Assembly: GCA_002705465.1 (NCBI GenBank)
Contig: PAGS01000053.1
Location: 1-7,363 of the forward strand
From: Halieaceae bacterium
GTDB lineage: Bacteria; Pseudomonadota; Gammaproteobacteria; Pseudomonadales; Halieaceae
Reading direction: 5' to 3'
Length of the DNA stretch: 7,363 nt
This document shows positions 1 through 6,302 of this stretch, piece by piece (within the stretch, counting starts at the first letter, position 1; every line of letters starts with the position of its first letter). Below the pieces are notes generated by a model. The model did not search any database and was not told where the DNA came from. It saw only the letters and a program-made list of their open reading frames with translations. A program made the translations under genes and the position numbers.

Positions 1-238
1 TTTCTGTTTGTCGAACAGACCAGCCGTTTTTAGCTGCCTGTTTTGCGAAGGAGGCTTGCGGACCTTCTGGCAATGTCAACAATGCTCGTGCGTGGCCCAT
101 ATCAATGTTTGAGTTTTCCAATAGGTTTTGAGCTTCTTTGCATAAATTAAGGACGCGCCGAGAACCGTTCAGGATCGCGCCTACTCCTCCCCGATCTGGT
201 ATCGCCCCTAAGCCAGGGTCTCGCAAACGCTGAAAAAC
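1..238 (-). pseudogene. parB: Decayed, 5'-truncated parB (chromosome/plasmid partition protein) fragment, runs off the left edge
   Basis: Reading leftwards, one frame stays open from about 285 to the window edge. From 148 to 2 it gives strongly ParB-like sequence: a VLNLCKEAQ stretch, then IDMGHARALLTLPEG, then GWSVRQTE. These match the region after the ParB helix-turn-helix, including the conserved MGHARALL block. From 235 to 150 similarity is patchy (FQRLRD, AIPDR, AILNG, RRVLNL). A neighbouring frame holds GRSRR where ParB has its recognition-helix GKSRS motif, which suggests small indels. The N-terminal CTP-binding domain that should lie to the right is absent; that space holds a hairpin and non-coding DNA. 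The fragment also looks richer in A+T than the genes to the right. ParB binds parS sites and works with ParA, but this copy cannot encode a whole protein within the window. The alternative is a true but highly divergent ParB with a short N-terminus. Family assignment is fairly sure; pseudogene status is an inference. Confidence 0.58.
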
Positions 239-264
239 GATGGGAGGGGCGTCCCCGCCCCCAT
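231..264 (-). terminator. Possible rho-independent terminator, leftward
   Basis: Positions 240-244 (ATGGG) pair with 260-264 (CCCAT), and 248-251 (GGCG) pair with 256-259 (CGCC), around a TCCC loop and a three-base bulge. An alternative register is a perfect six-pair GGGGCG/CGCCCC stem at 246-251 and 256-261. Read on the minus strand, the hairpin is followed after two bases by TTTTT. No minus-strand gene upstream of it is visible, so what it would terminate is unclear. It may instead be a scar at the edge of the parB fragment. Confidence 0.35.
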
Positions 265-361
265 AGATCAGATAGATAGGGCAAATTTACGCAGTAAAGC
301 TACCGATCCCTGAGAATCGATGACACAATAGATTCAGAAATAAAACAAACAAAATTACTTA
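265..361 (+). promoter_or_regulatory. AT-rich upstream region, presumed promoter zone of the oxidoreductase operon
   Basis: This stretch has no supported gene. It is notably AT-rich, especially 325-361, and lies directly before the first gene of a three-gene operon, so the promoter is expected here. The best sigma-70-like pairing I can see is ATGACA at 320-325 with TAAAAC at 341-346, but the spacer is only 15 bases and the -10 is poor. I do not claim a defined promoter, only the likely region. Confidence 0.25.
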
Positions 362-398
362 TCACTTGGGGGGCATGATCAGTGATCGTGCGAAGTGA
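362..398 (+). promoter_or_regulatory. Two-part stem-loop over the start codon of the GltD-like gene (candidate translational control or operator)
   Basis: The outer arms TCACTT (362-367) and AAGTGA (393-398) are exact complements. The inner arms GCATGATC (373-380) and GATCGTGC (384-391) pair over eight positions, with one U-G wobble in RNA, around an AGU loop. The outer 3' arm contains the GTG start at 395-397. The 5' side of the internal loop is the G-run 368-372, the only purine-rich stretch that could serve as a ribosome binding site. In the folded form the start would be paired. With only the inner stem formed, the G-run is brought to about three bases from GTG 395 or twelve from GTG 404. 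As DNA, the 373-391 palindrome could instead bind a dimeric regulator. The base pairing is seen directly; the function is inferred. Confidence 0.42.
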
Positions 399-2173
399 AC
401 GTAGTGAAACCAACTGATATCCGAGACCCGGAATATTTCCATAAGGTCGTCGATTGCCAATACGCCTGCCCGGCGCATACACCCGTCCCTGAATATATTC
501 GCCTCATTGCCCAGGAACGCTACGACGATGCGTACATGGTCAATTGGGAATCGAACGTGTTCCCGGGGATTCTGGGGCGCACCTGCGATCGACCGTGTGA
601 ACCTGCCTGCCGGCGCGGCAGAGTCGAAGAGGAACCGGTCGCTATCTGTCGCTTGAAACGCGTCGCAGCGGACAACAAAGCCTCGATACTCGACCGACTA
701 CCCAAGATTCCGAGCCGCAACAATGGCAAACGAGTGGCGCTCATTGGCGGCGGGCCGGCCTCGCTGACTGTCGCCAGAGACCTCGCCCCGCTGGGCTACC
801 AGCTAGATCTTTACGATGACCAACCCGCGGGCGGCGGCTTCATGCGCAGCCAGATACCCTCGTTTCGGTTACCACCGACGGTCCTCGACGAAGAGGTCGA
901 CTACATCCTCGACATGGGGATCCATACGCGATTCAACACCTATGTGGACAGCCTGAAAGGCGTTTTGGATAAGGGCTATGATGCCGTCTTTGTCGGTACC
1001 GGCGCCCCACGCGGCAGCGATCTTGATCTGCCGGGCAGAGACGCCTGCGACAAACACATTCACGTCGGTATCGAGTGGCTGGGCTCGGTCGCCTTTGAGC
1101 ACATTCATAAAATTGGCAAGCGCGTTCTGGTCCTTGGCGGTGGTAATACCGCGATGGACTGCTGCAGGACCGCGCGGCGCCTCGGCGGAGAAGACGTCAA
1201 GGTGGTCGTGCGCTCCGAGTTCGCCAAGATGAAAGCCTCCCCCTGGGAAATTGAAGACGCCCAGGCGGAAGACATTCCGATTATTAACAATCATGTGCCC
1301 AAAGAGTTTGTTCACGAGAACGGCCAGTTATTGGGCATGAAGTTCGATCAGGTAGAGGTGGTCTACGACGCCGAGGGTAAGCGCAGTCTGGTCCCCACTG
1401 GAGAAGAAATTTTCTTCGAGGCAGATGAGGTGCTGATCGCCATTGGTCAGGATAACGCCTTCCCTTGGATCGAGCGCGATCTCGGCATCGAATTTGGAAA
1501 GTGGGATATGCCGCAGGTCAATGAAACCTCATTCCAGTCGAGTAACCCCAAAGTCTTTTTTGGGGGCGATGCCGCATTTGGCCCCGAGAACATCATTACG
1601 GCGGTCGCACATGGCCATCAGGCTGCCGTCTCAATTGATCTCTTTCTCTCCGGCAAGTCAGTCCAGCAGCGACCTGCGCCGGGCGTCAATTTGATCAGCC
1701 AGAAAATGGGCGTTCATGAGTGGAGCTACGACAATCTGGTCACGATCGATCTGCGACAGAAAGTCCCTCACGTCGATAAAGCGGTGGCACTGAAAGACCG
1801 CAAAGTCGAAGTGGAACTGGGCTTTGATATAGAGACTGCTTACCGCGAAGCCGAGCGCTGCTTGAATTGCGACGTACAGACCGTATTCGATGGCGCCAAG
1901 TGCATTGAGTGTGATGGGTGCACTGACATCTGTCCCACGGACTGCATTAATTTCATCGACAACGCCGAAGAGCCGGTATTACGCCGAACGCTGCGTGCGC
2001 CAGCCGGTAATGAGGCTCAGGATCTCTACGTCTCAGAGCGGCTGGCGCAAACCGAGCGGGTGATGGTGAAGGATGAAAACGTCTGCCTGCACTGCGGCCT
2101 GTGCGCCGAGCGCTGCCCTACCGGCGCTTGGGATATGCAGCGCTTCCTCTACGCGGTGACCAAGGCGGGATAA
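395..2173 (+). CDS. GltD-like NAD(P)-binding flavoprotein with C-terminal 2[4Fe-4S] ferredoxin domain (electron-transfer subunit of a 2-oxoacid oxidoreductase)
   Basis: 592 residues, about 120 more than a typical GltD (glutamate synthase small subunit). Order of parts: an N-terminal iron-sulfur domain of the GltD/DPD type with Cys21, 25, 64, 68, 72 and 85; an FAD-binding glycine motif ALIGGGPASL (115-124); a second dinucleotide motif VLVLGGGNTAMD (244-255) followed by Arg-rich residues and VVRSE, expected to hold NAD(P)H; the closing FAD motif GGDAAFGPENIITAVAHG (390-407); RCLNC (488-492); then two ferredoxin motifs, Cys503/506/509/513-Pro and Cys564/567/570/574-Pro. No glutamate synthase large subunit is nearby. 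The next genes encode KorA and KorB, so the likely role is passing electrons between KorAB clusters and NAD(P)H, like the third subunit (KorC) of the Azoarcus-type 2-oxoglutarate:NADP oxidoreductase. It is expected to be cytoplasmic. The start is GTG; an in-frame GTG at 404 is the only close alternative, because a stop lies at 383-385. The family is very sure, the partner assignment fairly sure. Confidence 0.93.
   Translation: MNVVKPTDIRDPEYFHKVVDCQYACPAHTPVPEYIRLIAQERYDDAYMVNWESNVFPGILGRTCDRPCEPACRRGRVEEEPVAICRLKRVAADNKASILDRLPKIPSRNNGKRVALIGGGPASLTVARDLAPLGYQLDLYDDQPAGGGFMRSQIPSFRLPPTVLDEEVDYILDMGIHTRFNTYVDSLKGVLDKGYDAVFVGTGAPRGSDLDLPGRDACDKHIHVGIEWLGSVAFEHIHKIGKRVLVLGGGNTAMDCCRTARRLGGEDVKVVVRSEFAKMKASPWEIEDAQAEDIPIINNHVPKEFVHENGQLLGMKFDQVEVVYDAEGKRSLVPTGEEIFFEADEVLIAIGQDNAFPWIERDLGIEFGKWDMPQVNETSFQSSNPKVFFGGDAAFGPENIITAVAHGHQAAVSIDLFLSGKSVQQRPAPGVNLISQKMGVHEWSYDNLVTIDLRQKVPHVDKAVALKDRKVEVELGFDIETAYREAERCLNCDVQTVFDGAKCIECDGCTDICPTDCINFIDNAEEPVLRRTLRAPAGNEAQDLYVSERLAQTERVMVKDENVCLHCGLCAERCPTGAWDMQRFLYAVTKAG
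2164..2170 (+). promoter_or_regulatory. Ribosome binding site deciding the korA start
   Basis: GGCGGGA ends five bases before ATG 2176 and lies in the last codons of the preceding gene. An in-frame GTG at 2101 would add 25 residues, but it overlaps the second ferredoxin motif of that gene and the added residues do not look like the family. This site therefore favours ATG 2176. Confidence 0.6.
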
Positions 2174-2175
2174 GC

Positions 2176-4050
2176 ATGCAAGCCAAGCAATCGATCAACG
2201 ACTTTGTCATTAAGTTCGCCAACGTCAACGGTACCGGCTCGGCGAGCGCCAATGGCATGTTCGCCAAGGCGATATTCCGTATGGGGATCCCGGTAAGCCC
2301 ACGAAATATTTTCCCATCCAATATTCAGGGGCTACCTACCTGGTATGAGGTCAGGATCAGCCGCGATGGCTATTTGGGCCGGCGCGGTGGTATCGACATG
2401 ATGGTCAGCGTCAACCCACAGAGTTTTGCCAAAGACGTGGGTGAGGTCGAGCCCGGCGGCTACATGCTCTATGACTCCACCAAGCCGCTTGATCTGCGGC
2501 ATGTGCGCCGCGATATCCACTACCTCGGTATTCCTCTGACCGAAATGTGCTTGCGCGAGTACACCGACTCGCGTCAGCGACAACTGTTTAAAAATGTGAT
2601 CTATGTCGGCGCGCTGTCGGCACTGCTGAATATCGATTTCGCGATTCTCAAAGATTTGGTCAGCGAGCAATTCAAGGGCAAAGAAAAGCTGATCACCCCC
2701 AATATTCACGCTCTGGAAATGGGGCACCAGTACGCCACCACGCACTTCGAATGCCCGCTCGGGATCCATCTGAAGGCGGGAGAGCAAACACCCAAGCACA
2801 TTCAGGAGTTCGATCAAATTCTGATGGATGGCAATACCGCCGCTGCACTAGGCGCGGTATATGCGGGTGCCACGGTTGCGGCGTGGTACCCCATCACGCC
2901 TTCAACCTCGGTGGTCGACGCCTTTGAAAAATATTGCCGTCGACTGCGCATCGACCCGGGCACGGGTAAAAAGAATTACGCGATCGTGCAGGCCGAAGAC
3001 GAGCTATCTGCCATGGGCATGGTGATTGGCGCTAACTGGAACGGAGCGCGGGCTTTCACTGCGACCAGCGGCCCGGGTGTCTCATTGATGAGCGAATTCC
3101 TGGGGCTGGCCTACTTTGCCGAGGTCCCCACTGTACTAGTAGACGTCCAGCGAGCCGGGCCGTCTACCGGCATGCCGACCCGCACGCAGCAGTCAGATAT
3201 CTTGGCTGCCGCCTACGCGTCGCACGGTGACACCAAACATGTACTGTTTTTCCCCGCCACACCAGCTGAGTGCTTCAGCATGACGGTTGAGGCATTTGAT
3301 CTCGCCGAACGGCTGCAGACGCCCGTGATCATCATGAGCGATCTGGATTTGGGCATGAACGAATGGATGTCCCCTCCTCTGGAATTTGATGACAACTACC
3401 GCTACGACCGCGGCAAGGTACTGAGGGGAGAAGACCTTGAGGCAATGACTGAGCGCTTTGGCCGATACCTTGATGTCGATGGCGATGGCATCCCTTACCG
3501 CACTTACCCCGGCGCACACCCCACTAAAGGCGCCTATTTCACTCGCGGTAGCTCACGAGACGAGTACGCCGCCTACACCGAGGATGGCGATGTCTATGTT
3601 CGCAACATGGACCGGCTGTTGAAGAAATTTGAAACCGCGAAGACACTGGTCCCCGAAGCCAAGATCAAGCCCGCGGCTGAGCCCACTCAGGATGCGCTGC
3701 TGTTTTTCGGCACAACTGCGTCGCCCGCCTACGAAGCCCTGGAGACACTGGAGAAGGAAGGCATCCACCTCGACACGCTAAGACTGCGATCTTTTCCCTT
3801 CACTCAAGAGGTCGAGGACTTTATTGAGGAGCACGACCGCATCTTTGTCATTGAGCAGAACCGCGACGGGCAGATGCGCCGACTGCTGCTTAACGAGACC
3901 AACGTTGAGGCCAACGCCAAACTGATCTCGGTCGTTGAATACGATGGCTTGCCGGTGACCGCGCGTAAAATCGCCAGCGTCATACGAGGCCACATGGGCA
4001 TTAATAACGTGACGCCCTTGGTACCCAAGAAAGAGGAACTCGCCTCATGA
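2176..4050 (+). CDS. korA: 2-oxoacid:acceptor oxidoreductase, fused gamma-alpha subunit (KorA type, probably 2-oxoglutarate)
   Basis: 624 residues from ATG 2176, a normal length for fused gamma-alpha subunits. Residues about 10-200 are the gamma domain (NGTGSASANGMFAKA and LPTWYEVRIS regions). Residues about 217-400 are the alpha domain that contributes to the thiamine diphosphate site, with YPITPST (238-244), TSGPGVSLMSE (297-307) and GPSTGMPTRTQQSD (328-341). The C-terminal part carries IEQNRDGQMRRLL (559-571), characteristic of KorA. A DVDGDG stretch (433-438) resembles a calcium-loop motif, but my recollection is that it recurs in this family. With KorB it catalyses CoA-dependent oxidative decarboxylation of a 2-oxoacid, or the reverse carboxylation. 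Two bases separate it from the upstream gene, and its end overlaps korB by four bases (ATGA), so translation is probably coupled. 2-oxoglutarate is the most likely substrate from similarity to KorA; pyruvate or branched oxoacids cannot be excluded from sequence alone. Confidence 0.92.
   Translation: MQAKQSINDFVIKFANVNGTGSASANGMFAKAIFRMGIPVSPRNIFPSNIQGLPTWYEVRISRDGYLGRRGGIDMMVSVNPQSFAKDVGEVEPGGYMLYDSTKPLDLRHVRRDIHYLGIPLTEMCLREYTDSRQRQLFKNVIYVGALSALLNIDFAILKDLVSEQFKGKEKLITPNIHALEMGHQYATTHFECPLGIHLKAGEQTPKHIQEFDQILMDGNTAAALGAVYAGATVAAWYPITPSTSVVDAFEKYCRRLRIDPGTGKKNYAIVQAEDELSAMGMVIGANWNGARAFTATSGPGVSLMSEFLGLAYFAEVPTVLVDVQRAGPSTGMPTRTQQSDILAAAYASHGDTKHVLFFPATPAECFSMTVEAFDLAERLQTPVIIMSDLDLGMNEWMSPPLEFDDNYRYDRGKVLRGEDLEAMTERFGRYLDVDGDGIPYRTYPGAHPTKGAYFTRGSSRDEYAAYTEDGDVYVRNMDRLLKKFETAKTLVPEAKIKPAAEPTQDALLFFGTTASPAYEALETLEKEGIHLDTLRLRSFPFTQEVEDFIEEHDRIFVIEQNRDGQMRRLLLNETNVEANAKLISVVEYDGLPVTARKIASVIRGHMGINNVTPLVPKKEELAS
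4033..4037 (+). promoter_or_regulatory. Ribosome binding site of korB
   Basis: GAGGA lies nine bases before the ATG at 4047, inside the end of korA. It supports the ATG that overlaps the korA stop codon (ATGA). Confidence 0.6.
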
Positions 4051-5096
4051 CCTACGCCAAGCCCGCTTTTCGTCACCCCGACGCCAAAACCAATGAAGTC
4101 GGCTGTACCCGCCGCGACTATGAGGGCGGCCTGTCTACTTTGTGCGCAGGCTGTGGGCACGATTCCATCAGTGCCGCGATCATTGATGCCTGCTTTGATC
4201 TATCGATCGAGCCTCATCGGGTCGCCAAACTGTCCGGTATTGGATGCTCATCGAAAACCCCCGCCTACTTTCTCAGCGGCTCACACAGCTTCAATAGCGT
4301 CCACGGGCGTATGCCCTCCGTCGCGACAGGCGCCAATCTCGCCAATCGTGAACTGATTTATATCGGCGTGTCAGGGGATGGCGATACGGCCTCAATCGGC
4401 ATGGGTCAGTTTGCGCATGTGATGCGCCGCAATCTGAACATGACTTACATCGTCGAGAACAATGGCTGCTATGGCCTCACCAAGGGCCAAGACTCCGCGA
4501 CCATGGACACCGACTCGGTGAGTAAAAAAGGTGACATCAATCCGTATACCCCGATTGACCTGGTCCGGGTCGGCATTGAGGTGGGCGCGACCTTTGTGGG
4601 GCGGAGTTTCTCCGGCGACAAAGCGCAGCTGGTGCCACTCATCAAGGCGGCCATCAGTCATCGCGGTTTTGCCCTCCTCGACGTCATCTCGCCCTGTGTA
4701 ACGTTCAATAATCACCAGGGATCGACCAAGAGCTACGCGAGCTTTCGCGAGCACAACGATGCGATGCCGGTGGACTTTATTCCTCGTCGTGAGGCCATCA
4801 CTACCAGTTACGACGCAGGTGTCGTGCACGAGGTGTGTATGCACGATGGCTCAGTGCTGCGCCTGCAAAAGGTCAATGAGGAATACAACATAGAAGATGC
4901 GCAATCAGCGTTGGATGCCATCGCCTATCACACCAAAGAGGATCGTATTCTTACCGGTCTGCTCTATATTAATCGTGATAGCGAAGAGCTCCACGACGTA
5001 CTGCAAACGGCCACCAAGCCCTTGAACAGGATGAGTCAGCGCGAGTTATGCCCTGGGTCGAGATTTCTAGACAGCATTAACGCGGGCTTGCGTTAA
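4047..5096 (+). CDS. korB: 2-oxoacid:acceptor oxidoreductase, thiamine-diphosphate beta subunit (KorB type)
   Basis: 349 residues, the usual size for the family. The thiamine diphosphate and Mg binding motif starts at GDGD (110-113) and closes at ENN (137-139), followed by YGLTKGQ (142-148). Cysteines expected to hold the catalytic [4Fe-4S] cluster are Cys33 and Cys36 (CAGCGH), Cys67 (GIGCSSKTP) and Cys217 (SPCVTFNNH). The subunit pairs with KorA: decarboxylation at the thiamine cofactor sends electrons through this cluster. No separate ferredoxin-type delta subunit is encoded here; the ferredoxin domain at the end of the GltD-like protein probably takes its place. Small departures from what I recall as the commonest motifs are CAGC instead of CPGC and a Cys at position 141 after NNG. 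Neither removes an expected ligand. It is the last gene of the operon, facing the sulfur genes. Confidence 0.93.
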   Translation: MTYAKPAFRHPDAKTNEVGCTRRDYEGGLSTLCAGCGHDSISAAIIDACFDLSIEPHRVAKLSGIGCSSKTPAYFLSGSHSFNSVHGRMPSVATGANLANRELIYIGVSGDGDTASIGMGQFAHVMRRNLNMTYIVENNGCYGLTKGQDSATMDTDSVSKKGDINPYTPIDLVRVGIEVGATFVGRSFSGDKAQLVPLIKAAISHRGFALLDVISPCVTFNNHQGSTKSYASFREHNDAMPVDFIPRREAITTSYDAGVVHEVCMHDGSVLRLQKVNEEYNIEDAQSALDAIAYHTKEDRILTGLLYINRDSEELHDVLQTATKPLNRMSQRELCPGSRFLDSINAGLR

Positions 5097-5122
5097 CCGG
5101 CCAGCAAGGGCTCTGTCCGGTT
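5095..5122 (+). terminator. Stem-loop at the korB stop codon in the convergent gap
   Basis: AACCGG (5095-5100) is an exact inverted repeat of CCGGTT (5117-5122). Inside it, CAG (5102-5104) can pair with CTG (5113-5115) around an eight-base loop, with one mismatch between the stems. It overlaps the last two bases of the korB stop codon. No T-run follows on either strand, so it is not a classic rho-independent terminator. It may slow transcription or protect the 3' end. The rest of the 70-base convergent gap shows nothing I can name. Confidence 0.3.
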
Positions 5123-5166
5123 CAAACTCATCCACCACTTTGGCGTGACAGTCGGAAGCCAACTGG

Positions 5167-5559
5167 TCACCGCTCAGTGAATGAACGCTGATAACCAAAG
5201 CGGTCTTTGTCAGCAGACTTCCGTCGCCACTGGGCCTCCACGCAACGCTCGGCATGCTCGGCGCAAATAAAAATGGCATCGATGCCTGAAGCCACGGCCA
5301 TCGGCAACTGATCGGGCAGCAAATCTCCGATCACCTCTATCACACCTGTGAAACCGAATAGCCTCAGCTGGCGAGCAACACTTAAGCCCCGCCCGTCTGA
5401 AAAACCATCTACCTTCAGCCGCACAGCCGGCTGACCCAACAGCTGCGTTATACAGTCGTGCGATGCGAAATCACCGATGTGCAGCACCTGATCAATAGCA
5501 TGATCGTCAGGCACTGCAGAAAAACACCCATGTCGATTGATGCTGATTAGTGCAGTCAT
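5167..5559 (-). CDS. DUF934 family protein of the sulfite-reduction operon
   Basis: 130 residues, somewhat shorter than I would expect for the family. The recognisable DUF934 core runs from about residue 50 to 98: DGFSDGRGLSVARQLR, then GFTGVIEVIGDLLPDQLPM, then SGIDAIFI. The usual form is F-x-D-G-R-x-x-S-x-A-R-x-L-R, G-F-x-G, G-x-x-L-x-D-x-L and G-F/I-D-A. No catalytic residues are known to me for this family. It is repeatedly found beside cysI and cysH, so a helper role in sulfite reduction is commonly assumed but not shown by sequence. There is no signal peptide or membrane segment. Its ATG overlaps the cysH stop by one base (TGATG), and no strong ribosome binding site is visible, so it is probably translated by coupling. 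Family fairly sure, function unknown. Confidence 0.8.
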   Translation of the reverse strand: MTALISINRHGCFSAVPDDHAIDQVLHIGDFASHDCITQLLGQPAVRLKVDGFSDGRGLSVARQLRLFGFTGVIEVIGDLLPDQLPMAVASGIDAIFICAEHAERCVEAQWRRKSADKDRFGYQRSFTER

Positions 5560-6302
5560 CAGCCAGCCGCCACAATCACATCAGCCGGACGATGGAGGCC
5601 GCACTCGCGCTTCTCATGTTGTCGCCACCTGTCAGCTCGCATATCTTCGCCTGTCATTACAGGGGTCGTGCAGGGTGAACAACCAACAGACAGATAACCG
5701 GCAGAGGCCAACGGATGAGCAGGCATCTGCTGTTGGGTTTGATACGTCAGCAAATCTGCCGTGCTCCAATCAGCCAAGGGATTAAATTTCCACTTGCCTC
5801 GGGCGCTGTCCCACTCCACCCGATCTATCTTTGATCGCTCGTGGCTTTGGTATCGTTTTTGACCTGATATCCAGCCATCATGATGCCGGAGCGCATGATC
5901 AAGCACTTTTACCTTGCGAAGCTGGCAGCAGGCATCAGGGTCGTTCAAGTGCAGACGTCTAGCTGGATCGGAGCGCTTTTCCGACAAAGGGTCCAAGCCC
6001 ACGGTCCTCACGTTCAGAAGGCCCAGGTGACTCACCAGCTCATCCCGATATGCCAGCGTTTCATCAAAGTGAAAACCGGTATCGATAAAGATGACTGGCG
6101 CCACGGGCGAAACGTCCGCGATGAGATGGAGCAATACGGCACTCTCGGTGCCAAAACTCGTGACCACCCCAACCTCACCAAAGGGTTTGTGTGGCGCGAA
6201 CACCCAAGACAAAAATCCACGGGTGTCGAGACCTGCCAACGCGTGGTATTGGCGATTGAAGTCGACAGGAAGGCGACGGCTATCCAATGGTTCAGGCTGC
6301 AT
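5559..6302 (-). CDS. cysH: Assimilatory adenylylsulfate / phosphoadenylylsulfate reductase, [4Fe-4S] type
   Basis: 247 residues from ATG 6302. It reduces activated sulfate (APS and/or PAPS) to sulfite, using thioredoxin or glutathione-linked electrons, in the cytoplasm. Motifs: SFGTESAVLLH (49-59), the nucleotide-binding loop; IDTGFHFDET (73-82); the Cys-Cys pair 125-126 in DACCQLRK and Cys208/Cys211 in GCSPCTTPV, the four ligands of a [4Fe-4S] cluster; GQKRYQS (147-153); and the catalytic Cys234 in ECGLH. Enzymes with the CC and CxxC pairs are usually APS reductases; the E. coli-type PAPS reductase lacks them. It overlaps the end of cysI by 11 bases and is followed directly by DUF934, so all three are probably one transcript. 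An ATG four codons earlier (6314) is possible but has no ribosome binding site. Enzyme family very sure; preference for APS over PAPS is an inference from the cysteines. Confidence 0.93.
   Translation of the reverse strand: MQPEPLDSRRLPVDFNRQYHALAGLDTRGFLSWVFAPHKPFGEVGVVTSFGTESAVLLHLIADVSPVAPVIFIDTGFHFDETLAYRDELVSHLGLLNVRTVGLDPLSEKRSDPARRLHLNDPDACCQLRKVKVLDHALRHHDGWISGQKRYQSHERSKIDRVEWDSARGKWKFNPLADWSTADLLTYQTQQQMPAHPLASAGYLSVGCSPCTTPVMTGEDMRADRWRQHEKRECGLHRPADVIVAAG

Noticed and set aside
376..389. FNR-like or CRP-like site in the palindrome before the first gene, which would fit an oxygen-responsive oxidoreductase.
   Set aside because: The half sites are TGATC/GATCG with the wrong spacing for TTGAT-N4-ATCAA or TGTGA-N6-TCACA, so I cannot support either.
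239..394. tRNA, small RNA gene, insertion-sequence end or CRISPR repeat in the left spacer.
   Set aside because: No cloverleaf, no terminal inverted repeats with target duplication and no spaced repeats could be found by eye.
375..398. Seven-codon upstream reading frame (MISDRAK) whose TGA overlaps the GTG start at 395 as GTGA.
   Set aside because: The G-run is only about one base from this ATG, too close for good initiation, and the frame lies wholly inside the hairpin arms. The overlap could be chance. Kept only as a possible part of the leader control.
395..2173. Glutamate synthase small subunit (gltD).
   Set aside because: The core is GltD-like, but the protein has an added ferredoxin domain, there is no large subunit next to it, and it is coupled to korAB.
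2101..2175. Longer korA starting at an in-frame GTG at 2101.
   Set aside because: It would start inside the second ferredoxin motif of the preceding gene and lacks a binding site, whereas ATG 2176 has GGCGGGA five bases ahead.
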